The position numbers were made by a program, and so were the translations under genes. Shown here in pieces: positions 1 to 11,800 of a stretch of 64,000 nucleotides of DNA. The notes under the pieces are model-generated. The model was not told the origin of the DNA, did no database searches, and worked only from the letters and a program-made list of their open reading frames with translations. The stretch's first letter is position 1, and every line of letters starts with the position of its first letter. The stretch comes from Liolophura sinensis. Its lineage: Eukaryota > Mollusca > Polyplacophora > Chitonida > Chitonidae. Where the stretch lies: NCBI RefSeq assembly GCF_032854445.1, contig NC_088295.1:88433836-88497835 (forward strand), read 5' to 3'.

Positions 1-3000
1 CAAAATATATGCACCTGAGTGTTTTCTCACAACTATTTACAGTGTCCTTATTCTTCCATCCTTAAAAATTGTCTTTATTGGGCTCAACACAACGCTCTCA
101 GAAAGATTATACTAGCTAATGACAGAGTCCATCTAACTAATGAATTGCTAGCATGGTTACACCTAAGTTGATGTCAAGTTTTTAGTCATTGACTATACAG
201 TTCGACTTCCAAGGGTTTAGCGAGCTGGAGTACCACATTAGGAATATCAGTCACTTTACACTGGATGAGAAAGAAATCCCTGGATAATTGTTTATATCCA
301 CGCTTACCAAGGTATCTCTGCTGTAAATTTATCAGGTACTTTGTACATTTATCAGAGGAAAACGCATCAGTTCATAACTGTTTAGTTCAGCTACGTCAAA
401 CCGAGAAATTCAGTGTGCATGTAAAGCAACATGACTTCCAATAATCAGTGGGGGGGGGGGGGGGTGTCTCCATATATCTTTCAACCTGACAGGATACCGC
501 ATGTTTTCTTTCTTGAAAATTGTTTTCAGAAATTTTCTTTACTGTCTCGTTTGCATTTAAATTCCGACTACTGAATGTAGACAGCAAATCACGACGTTTT
601 TTGGAATTGGGAACTAAGACCACCATTGATGGTGTGGTAAAGGATAACTATTAAAACGTCACTGTGTTTTTGTCATGAAATGTTTAGATAGCATACTTCA
701 TGCTCAATATTTACAGTAAATTCTGATTTGGTCCTTATGCCAATGAGCAGAAGAGCACAGACAATATGATATGTGACAGATTGGAGAATAAGCGAAGGTC
801 TTTAAACAGAAACTCATTACATTTAGATTTTTCAATTTGTTCATTTCCATTGCTTCACTAACTATTGAAAGAAACAATAGTTTCCTATAATGACGCCACA
901 CCCTAATTCAGTGAATACAGTATTTGCACTTAATTACTGTGATTCTGATTGAGGAGGGGGGGTGAGGGGGGGGGCTATGTATTATGATACATACAATCTG
1001 CAGCCCCTGTCCCGCTAATTCGCTATTTTTAACAAAAATTAGACTAAAAAATCCACAGTGTAAGTTGTTCAAGTTGACATAAGAAAATAAAGAGAGACAT
1101 TTTTGAGTAGGTATATGTTTTAGGAAATTAAAAAAAACATTCAAACTGTGACGGATGTTGCATAATAATTTCGAAATCAAACGTAAATTTCAAAAATCAA
1201 ACAGAAAACCATTCAAGTTCTCGGTGTTTTTCCAAAACACTTGGCAATTGAGACTAGATGCAAAGTGTTAAATGCCAGAAAATATATGCACAAGTCAAAT
1301 ATCTGGGGAATTTCTTTAAATCAGCATTTCCAATATCAGTCCTCATAGACGACGTCATTGTGTCCTTTTCTCTAATATTCCTGGATCAGTTAGGTAAACT
1401 TTTTGCCTTTCAGATAGTACCCAATTTCCATGTACATGGCAGGTTACAAATTTAAAACTTAGCATAAGCAAACATGCTTTGTGGAACATGTATGTTTACG
1501 CTCTTGTATAGGGTCTTACCGCAAATAATAAGAGTCGTGGACTGGATGATACAGAAAAGCACATTGCTTGCTAATTCAGAAAAGCGAGCATTGTATGCTA
1601 AATTGATTATGCGCTGAGTTTTCATTCACACCTGCAGACGTCTTCTCAAAATACAGGATTTCGATGCACAATTAGGTCTACATTGTTGTGTAAAAGGAAA
1701 AGACTTGATGCATGTCTACACAGATTTCTGTCACACGTGATGCAAGATGAAAGAGATGTAGGCCCGTGAAACCTGTGTGTGCTTCTTTTCAAGGAAAAAA
1801 CAAGTGAGCCATTCCCACGTACTTTCGACACATTTCATGGGGCGATCTGCGTCAACACCTGCAGTAGCCCCGTATAGTCCGTTCCGGGAAAGTAATAAAA
1901 ATGAACTAATAACAAAATCCCCAAAATATGCGGTCGTCATGTCAAATGTTTAAAGCGTATAGGGGCTTGGGGGAGTATATAAGCGCTGTTGATTTTTTAC
2001 CCTAGCTGGGAACGGACGGAGCGAATTTATTTCCGACGGATGGAACTCGTATTATGCAGATGTGTCTGTGTTAGATAACGGAGAAAGGGGTGTGACGTAA
2101 ACACTCGCCGTGGTATATTTATAGTCGAGACAAGTCTCCTAGCTCAGTGACCTGACTGAGACGACTTGTACAACCCTACGATATAGCGGTGGGGGTAGCG
2201 GTGATAAGTGACCTTTGTCTACGTCACGCCCCAAACCTAGCGCGTCTTTGGCATTTAAAAAACTGTTCGACGTCGGATATCTACAAATCTGTTGTAAAGT
2301 AAACCTGACTCAAACGATGAAATACTCTCATTAACTCCCCATGGTTTAGAAGATAATAATTAGAAAAGATTTTATGTAGTCGGCGAAGAACGAAAGTTCA
2401 ATTAATACTCTCACAAATGTTCCATCATCATGTCCATAAATAACACAAGTCGCTGATAAAGGTAATATACATTCAAGGACGAAGAATAATTGTTTGAATA
2501 ATATGAATTGAATACGGAACGGTTATAAATCGTTTCAGTATGTTTCCTGTAACCGTTAAATGTTATAGTTATTCGAGAAGCACCAGCAATTTATTCTCAT
2601 GGTCGAACTATGAACGCGGAGATAATTAAAGCGTATGCCGGGTAGAGATAAGACCGAGTGATAACCAGCACGCGAAAGGAATTTAGACCATAGGTGTATA
2701 GGTACATGTATAATAGGTACAGTTTTGGCGAAGCCTTATTGACTAACACATTAAAATTAAGTTCTGGGTTCTGCCTAGTCAGTTTTTAATTAGGCTGTGT
2801 AATGATTAAGCATTAATTAGGCCGGGATGAATGTCATATACCACCAATGCGACGCAGAACAGCTTAACCAGTGAAACGTCTAGCCTTTTTACGTTATGAT
2901 AAGAACACAAATTCCCTTATGTACAAACTCTTCTCCAGCACAATAGCTAATGTATAATTAGGGGCAAAAATATGGTGAGAACGAATGGTATTAAATATAC

Positions 3001-5370
3001 GCTAATGCGCTGTAACGTCAATAGGGAAGTTTAGCGTTAGTTGTTTTAGCGTGTATTAAGAATACCTCTGAGGCGTTAAGCGTCTTGTGCAGCACTAGTT
3101 TTAACGTACATTTACTATACTAACAGGTATTTTGAAAAAAAAAGCTATAGTGTATAGTGCTGGTAGGTCTACTACAGGAAAGAAATCACTTACGTAGGTA
3201 AACAAATGGTATCTGGATGAGCCGTGTAAAATTTAAAAAAAGGAAAGCTAAATGTGCACGTTTGAAAAGAAAGAGCTTTGCCTGGTACACTATAAATCGA
3301 GCAATTGTTTTTGCAGACATCAATTTAAGAACTTATCAAAAAAGATACAGTCTGCGATGAATACTGTCAAAATACGCGGTTCGGGTGTGAGACGGGCCCT
3401 AGGGCAGGTGACCTGTGAAGCCACAACCTATAGATTTTAAATTGGACAAGTGGTTTTCAAACAGCAATATTAACTTATAAACTGCTCCAGGTTGATGCAT
3501 GGTCGTACGAAAGCTCAACAAAATATTGAAGAATTCACGTGTAAACCATGTAACAGTGGCATATAGATTTTAATTTTTTTTTTTTGTTTTTTTTTTTTTC
3601 GTTGTTGTTGAGCGAGTAACAACTTTTAATTGGAATGCTATGCAAGTTCGCAAGAACATGATAAATCGTGAAATTTTGACCTTTATAGTCAAGTTTGTGC
3701 GAAAATGGTTTTTTGTCTGTAAATTCCAATCTTGCCATATGTTATTGGTAGATCCTCCTGCGTGTTGGACGGCCAATATGCGAAATTAGTTGAATAGTAC
3801 AAAACGATGTAATAATTCTTGTAACGATGTGAGTTACTTTGACGGAACTGAGCGCGGCGTTGGTGAGTTAAGGTCTTCGGAGCGGTGTGGAGATTCCTTT
3901 TCTTTTGGGCTGATTTTCTATTAAACACGATGTGACACTGGATATAGATACCACAAATGGATTTGCAGTGTACATGAAATTACACACAATCCGTGAAAAA
4001 CATACATGCTACAAGTTAGGAAGTTGACTATTGTCTTTTGACATAGTACAATTCACTTTTGTATATTGGATACTGATGTAGACTCTAGGTTGCAAAGGCT
4101 GCACAACTTAAGTGAGATTTATGCTTGGCCTTAACATTAAACAGTGTGTATTCAGGCCGACTGTACAACGCTAGGCAACGTGCGGGAAAGAGTTGTTTAT
4201 GTCAGCAAGCGCGAAGTAAGATCTGTCCAATTAACAGAAAAAAGAAATTTAAACGACTGCATGAGCCGCCTTTAGGTGAGTGTGGTCAGGGTCTGGGTGT
4301 TTGATACATGTCCAGTCTGCTCAGACGTGCGAGGAAATACTTGTACATACGTAAATATATATTTACAGAAGAATCTGTCTACCAATACACCAAACTCCAT
4401 CAATGAAACATTGATCGGCTGAGTATTCGTCTTTATCGACATTATCTATAAAACTGGACCCAGCAAACTACAGTGCGGAATTCGTTACATACAGTTTACA
4501 GATCATTAAAGCCGCAAGGCGTTTCCCCTTCAGCTAGCCACATAGAACCACAGATTGAGCATACTTATAGGCATTTAATATTATGTAGACCTGCAGTGAA
4601 ATCCCGATCCAGACTTCATTCTGTGGAAATATAAAAAAGGTCTATAAGTTAAACCAAAGATTAATCAACTTGGAAAATTTAATTACTATAGTACTGAGAT
4701 ATTGATCGTTTCGTCGGCAAAGCAAATTGAAAAGCAGCAACTTAGGAAACGTGAGGGTGAGGAGTAACTTCTGTTGTGCTCAGTTGTTCTTACAGTGTCA
4801 AGCTGTCATTCCAGCCTCAGGTCTACAGGTTTGTTATCTGACTACATGCCTTTTGAATGTATAAGAAATGACTCAGAAACGAAATTAAACAAACAGTTCT
4901 AAACTGAGATCTGAACAATACATAGAACGTCTGTCTGTAAATTTAGGATCCTGAACTGGTTTATTTAGAATATTGTCGAATGGATTTCCACCACAAAAAG
5001 AAACAATCTCCACGACTTGTAATCAAAGTTATAGTAACATCTGAGACAAATTCATCGAGCATTTAAAGCAAAAGCACATTCTAGAGTGGCGAATCATGAC
5101 TTGCAGAATCGTTGCTATTAGAAACATTTTTAATGAAAACCCGTATATTCGGGTTACATAAAGGCACGTTGAGCAAATCAATAAGATTGACCAATCAAAC
5201 ATCCGTGAAAACATCTTATCTGAATGTTACAGTGTACTCAGCTTTTCACAAGTCTACCTCTAATGAACTATCAGCGATTCATTGTGTTATGGATTGTGAC
5301 TAGTGATGAGGTTATTTGATAAACCTGCTTTGTCTGTTCTGGAATGACGCACATCTGTTATCTTGATTCT
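1..5370. other. Intergenic upstream region, no gene recognised
   Basis: I see no exon-like stretch with splice sites and no recognisable protein on either strand. The open frames here are short and of low complexity. It holds a G-run at about 450-464, another G-rich patch at about 955-975, a T-rich run at about 3574-3599, and two TATA-like sequences (near 1976 and near 2113) with no coding sequence behind them. Confidence 0.6.
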
Positions 5371-5377
5371 GTATACT

Positions 5378-5433
5378 TGCACCTTCAGTTTACCTGCACC
5401 TTCTGTTTAGTTGCACCTTCTGTTTACCTGCAC
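5378..5433. repeat. 17-bp tandem repeat, about 3.3 copies
   Basis: The unit reads TGCACCTTCTGTTTACC with single-base changes between copies. It lies about 200 bp upstream of the putative TATA box of the VWDE-like gene, so it is in the proximal promoter region. No role can be assigned. Confidence 0.85.
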
Positions 5434-5579
5434 TCTTAATTCCCCTGCAATCTGTCTTTGCAAGCTTCTGACTGGATGTTATGTTCAACTGGTTTGTATA
5501 TCCTGTTGGCGAACAGTTGATCTAATTCTAAGAAGTCATACAATGCCGGATCCAATGGTTCACGTGACTTCAGTTTGGT

Positions 5580-5586
5580 TATATAT
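5580..5586 (+). promoter_or_regulatory. Putative TATA box of the VWDE-like gene
   Basis: TATATAT lies 53 bp upstream of the first codon. A start site about 30 bp downstream (near 5610) would leave a short 5' UTR of about 30 nt. This is inferred from position only; no start-site motif is clear. Confidence 0.4.
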
Positions 5587-5638
5587 TCCGTTCTCAAACT
5601 AGTTTCAGACATTGGTGCTTGCACATACTGTCAACATC

Positions 5639-5702
5639 ATGATCAGGTTACTGCTCCCTGTGTTGGCTGCCTTCCTCACCTTTACTCCTGCCTGGCTTCA
5701 AG
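5639..5702 (+). CDS. VWDE-like gene exon 1: signal peptide
   Basis: The ATG opens a hydrophobic leader (MIRLLLPVLAAFLTFTPAWL) of about 20 residues, a typical signal peptide, ending at a donor AAG|GTGTGT. It leaves phase 1. This is the first ATG after the TATA-like sequence and it joins exon 2 to give an Asp-Pro-Cys start of the mature protein, so the start is well supported. Confidence 0.85.
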
Positions 5703-5759
5703 GTGTGTACTGTAGCAGTCACGAAGGTGTTTGGGTTTAAAATGGCTTCAAGCCATGCC

Positions 5760-5834
<75 letters not shown>

Positions 5835-8800
5835 CTTTGGCGAATCGAAGTCTTTGACTGCATTGAACCTGGAACACAGCTGAATTAAGTAATATTGTTT
5901 TGGTTATTTTACAGATCCGTGCGTTACCAATACTGACTTATTGAGCGACAGCACTCGAGGTTTGGATCACAAACAGAGGCCGGATCAGATCACAAACGGC
6001 TTCTGTGATATCTCCCTCAAGCCAGGCTGGTACCGGCTCAAGATGGGCAGCGACGATGCAGACCTGGCCACCTCTGCCCCCAAACTAGGCGCATGCAATA
6101 CAAGATTTCCCATCTGGATGAATGGTTAGTTATTTACCTTTTCCGCCGTCACTGTTCCCTATATGTAAGCGGTTTCACTGTAGGCCCTGTGTGCACGTGT
6201 AAAAGTAAAGATTAGTTATTCCCCTATTCAACCGTCACTATTCTCTGTATGAGAGTGGTTTCTCTGTAGGCCCTGTATGCACGTGTAAAAGTAAAGGTTT
6301 GTTATTCTCCTATTCAACCGTCAGTGTTCCATGTATGTGGGTGGTTTCTCTGTGGGCCCTGGGTGCACGTGTAAAAGTAAAAATTTTTTATTCCTCTATT
6401 CAATCGTCACTGTTTTCTGTATGTGGGTGGTTTCTCTGTGTGCACGTGTAAAAGTAAAGGTTAGTTATTTCCGTGTTCAACCATCACTGTTCTCTGTATG
6501 TGAGTGGTTTCTCTGTAGGCCCTGTGTGCACGTGTAAAAGTAAAGGTTAGTTATTTCTGTGTTCAACCGTCACTGTTCTCTGTATGTGAGTGGTTTCTCT
6601 GTAGGCCCTGTGCGCACGTGTAAAAGTAAAGGTTTGTTATTCCTCTATTCAACCATCACTGTTTCTTGCATGACAGTTGTTTTGGTGTATGTACACGTAT
6701 GAAAGTAAAGGTTAGCTATTACCTGTTTAATCGTTGCTGTTCAATTTCTAGCCATGGTTTCTCTTTGTATACAGACACGGATAACAGTAACAGTTTAGTT
6801 CTTCATCTTCCTGTCCAAGCATTAACATTATCTAAATAATAGTGGTTTCTCTGTGTATGCTCGAATGAGAGTAAAAGGTTAGCTGTCCTCCTGTCCAACC
6901 ATATTCAATATAACACTGAGTCCTTCGGATGAGTTTCAGCTAGATGCAAAGAACATGGTAATTATTTCAAAGGGGTGTGTTTCAGGAACGGTACCGAGTG
7001 TTCTTAACCAACAGACAGAAACGATAGCGTGTATTGTGGCATCGTCAAACAACCCATGCGCGGTGAAGCTCCCGGTCAAAGTGAAGAACTGTGGTCAATA
7101 TCGAGTGTACGAATTACAACCCACACCATTCTGTTCGACTGCGTACTGCTTCAGTAAGTCACTGATGGATACAATAAATGTACAGTGTTGATCGAATAGA
7201 TTCACTGAGTAGGTACAGACTGACCGACTGAATACAGTGAAAGGAAAGAGATCACAAGGAGATGGGAAGTGGATATGGATCGGGGTTGGGTTGATAACCA
7301 AAAAAATGCTTCGTTTTTTGTTCCAGATGATAGTCATGAGGAGTAGATTGAATGGAGTTAATCAGTCAGTGAGTCGGTGACCATATAGTCCATCAGCTGA
7401 TACAATCAAATCTGTTAATTTGACGGAATGAATAGGATAAGAGTTTACTGACGGGAGTAATTAATAGGTCTGTCCTCCTGTCTCACGTTACTTTTTCTAA
7501 CGTGAAATATTACTCTCTGAGCGTAACGTTGCCATGTTTAAGCGCGTTATCATTGTACATCATGTTTTGCGGAATATCATGTGACCGTGTCTTGACCAAT
7601 GAAAACCAAGAATCACTCTGTGATATATAATAAATTTCGTTATCCACGTTACAAATTTGCTGACCCGATGTCCACAAGGGACATCTTCACAGACTGGCAC
7701 TACGCCATGTTCAGGTGAGTTCATAATGATATCGCTGACACGACCTCAACACACTGATATCGCGAAGCATAACTTACACGCTGACACGACCTTAACACAC
7801 TGACACCTTATCCCGAAGCCTAACCAACACACTGACACAAGCTCAACACACCCATATCGCGAACCCTAACCTACACGCTGACACGACCTCAACACATTCA
7901 TATCGCAAAGCCTAACCTACGCGCTGACCCGACCTCAACACATTCATATCGCAAAGCCTAACGTACACGCTGACACGACCTCAACGCACTCATATCGCGA
8001 AGCCTAATCTACACGCTGACACGACCTCAACACACTGATACCGCGAAGCCTAACCTACACACTGACACAACCTCAGCACACTCATATCGCGAAGACTAAC
8101 CTACGCGCTGGCACGACCTCAACACACTCATATCGCGAGGTCTGACCTACACGCTGACACGACACCACCAGACTGACAGTGGGACGTGTAGCCTACATGC
8201 TGACACGACCTCAACACACTCATATCGCGAGGCCTAACCTACAAGATGACACGGCCCCGAGACTCCGACTCATCAAAACACTGATACCACGAAGCATACA
8301 CATTGGCATGACCTCAATACACTGGTACCACAACGTGCACATACTGAATCTACCTCAATACATTGTTCAATACACGACACTTGTATATTTACAGGCTAGC
8401 AGAGATAAAATAATGTAAAGATAAGGTAATTTGGGAGAGTACTAAACATGTTATCACCCGAAGGTTAACGCCTCCTGCCCAGCACGTGAGAACTACACCC
8501 TTTCATACACCAAATGCGTTCACTTTTGCAGGTAATTTCCCTACCATCGTAATTAAACCGGAAGTCGCCCCAATCCTGGGGAATAGCACAGTTAACCCCG
8601 CGTCTGAAGACTTGCGCTTCGAGTGTAGATTTATCTCCCCTAACCCAAATTATTTTTACGACATCGTTTGGAGAATAAACGGAGCTAAAGTGGCCCAGAT
8701 AAACAGGAAGTCCGGAGCTAATCTGCCTCTAGCCGCTCAGCTACTGGAACCGATGTGGACTACCCGCTACAAGCTTGGCATGAACGTAAGATGACTACAT

Positions 8801-11800
8801 AGACCCTATACATAATCAATAAAGAAGTAATACTACTATTTTGGAAGAATATTTTCACTGATTTAATCAAAAGGCAAATGTTTTATTTCGTATAATTGAA
8901 TTCTGGGGAGGGGAGGGGGTGCTCGGTTACTGAGGTGGCTATCGTGTTAGCGAGGCGCAGTGATCCAGGAGCCTTTCGCCAGTGCGATCACAGTTTCTCT
9001 CCGGCAATACGTGGAAAGGTCATACAGCAACCTAGGGATGGTCGTTTTCCCCGGTCTTTGCCGGTTCCCATCATAATGCTGGCGCCCGTTTTATAAGTGA
9101 AATATTCTTGAGTAAGCCGTAAAACACCAATCAAAAAAAAAATAAATATCAGTTCTGCATTAAATTGGCAGGAAACACGTCATAGTTACTCGGACGGTAA
9201 GGTAACTTTTCCGAAAATTATGATGTTAGACTTTATGAAACCTCACAAAATCGGATCACTGTTTGTTACAGCTTTAAATATATCACTGCAAAATCTCGAT
9301 ATAATGAATCCTAAGCAGTTGTTCTTGTAAGGTTGTATGGTTAATTAGTGCTTGAACTCCCTGACTCGTGTAACACCAAACTATATTCAATGTCCACCAC
9401 AGGTCCAGTGTTCCGTGAGAGTCCGCTACTCGGCCAATGAAGACCCCAGTCCAGAACACCACAGCCAACAGTTCTTCGCCGGACTGAAGGTAAGCTTACC
9501 TAGCACGCTAACGTGACGAGGTCACAAAGTCATCCATCCACAACCCAAGAAGTCCGGAACATAACACTCAAGAGTTCTTCTCGGGCTTAAGGTAAGCTTC
9601 ACTGATAGGCTAACGCGACAAAGTCACAATCAAGTCAGTTACAGCCAAAGGAGTGTCCAGTCCGGAAGACTACGGCCATTAGTTCTTAAATTCGCCGGAC
9701 TGAAGGTGAACTTCAGTAACGCTCGTCACGGGGACAAATAATGTAACAGTATAATAACAGTATGTAACTCAGTTTCTCTGTATCCTGTTAAACCATACTA
9801 ACCGTCGGCTCGCAGTCATACACAATTCGGCATATTTCGTGCGTTTCAAATAAATATTTGCTACCACTCAAATTATTCTTGGGTTTGAGCGCAATTTCAA
9901 GTCGAAAAAATTACGCCTATACGCGAGAACTCCACCAAATCCTGTGCTTTATGGCATTGGGATAAATCGCAATCGGCTTGTGTTTGTCCCATGTATGGCC
10001 CGTTCTGGGCCTGCATCACGATGCCCCCAAAACAGCAGTCTGGCTTATTACAGGGATGCAAAATTTGGCATTGTATTACCCTTCGATTCCTTTTTATTAC
10101 ATACAACGCATTGCTTGGCTCTGTGCCAACTGCATATTATCTTGGTTGTTAGATACCCCACATGACGAGACAGAAGCGTTTGACTTCTGGACGGGTCTGT
10201 TGTAGTTCTATGGGTGGATAGAAGCTGTTGTTTACATTGAATAAAGCAGACGACAAATATAAACAGAGAAACAAAATGACGATTTTTTCTGTCGGAGCGA
10301 ACGTTTATTTTAAAGGAGAAAAGTATCAGGTTACAGATAATTTAAAGTCCAACGTTTGAATGCTACACAATAAGAGATAATAAGGGTTTCACGAAAATTG
10401 TTTGTTTTTTTTTTTATATAAAAACCTGATAATTGTTCCTGCGAGCCTTTCTTTCAGCGGCCTCTCCTAAACGACCCAGTTGACCACAAACAATGGTATG
10501 GCAATCAAGCAATGGGTCACAAAACGATCGGATCCATGATGTCTGATATTTCCCGTGATGCAAAACTTAACCGCCGGAACACGAATCACTGCGTCTGGGC
10601 TACGACAGTCACAGTTCTTGCTGATGCGGGGGCTTCTGTGATGGACGTCATGTCTGTGACGGGAAAACCGCAATGAATCTAGTGTACGGAGTTATGTCAC
10701 CAAACCGTCCGTTTCAAAACGCCGTGAAATCAGAAATATCCTGCATGCTTCAAGTGTGTTATCAGAAAATGATGAAAGTGAAAAAGCCGTTGAAAATACT
10801 CCCATGTCAGTCACGCCACTCCCACTGCAAATGCCCGGTGATGTCGACTATAACACGTAACAGTAGCAATGCCATCCAAACGGCAAAATCCCAGTTTTCA
10901 GTCACGCCTCAATGTTTTGGAGGGTTGTTCAACAATGCAACAATAAATAACAGCACAGTTCACATCAACTTCACATCTTTGGGATACTGGACTGGCTGCA
11001 GATCGTCCTTTTCAACTCCCAATCCTTGTTGGATGTTCATCCGTCTTAAACCTTTTTTTCAAAATGTTCAGTCCGTTTACTCATGTTTTCTCTCAGCAAA
11101 GGCTGTTGTCTGACTGCCGCCAATATATTGCCGTTGACCCAGATCTTCAAATTTGGCATATCATGTGACCTTTATGCATGGGTGTAACGCGTATATTTTA
11201 CGTAACAATTCTGGTACGCGCACTGAGTGAAACATGTGCACGTGACTGGTTTAATGTATATATAACTTTGTACGGACAGCGTCATTACAAATTTAAATTG
11301 TGATAGCCATGTATTGTATTTCACAATACTATAAACGCAAATCATATTTATCCTCATGACACCTGGAACATATAAATTATAATATATTTATTTGCTTACT
11401 TATAATAAGCATAAACACATATCTATGATGATGTTATTGTTTTGTTATTTATCAACATATGTTGAGAAATTAACATTGAATTGAAAATGTGAACTGAAGT
11501 GTTCCATTATTTCAACATTCGTTACCCAGTGTTTATGAATTTGATACAAAATACAACACCACCGCAAAGCATTTACATAAGCAAACCAAGTAAAATTCAG
11601 TATCGAACTATTGTTAACCTAATTTTGTGTGTTTCAATTATTTATTATTCGTACGTAATTCAAACTTTAATCACGTTTAAACAGTTAAATTCCCAACTCT
11701 CGTTGTCGTTTTGCTGATGCCAGAGGTTTCCAGCTCCTTTAGGTATGTCAGACAGTTTGGTAAAACTTTTGACCTGCCCGAACTCTCGCTGCCAGCAAAG

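Noticed and set aside
10673..11113. 146-aa + strand open frame in intron 5
   Set aside because: No recognised domain, no splice or promoter context, and it lies in an intron of a well-supported gene.
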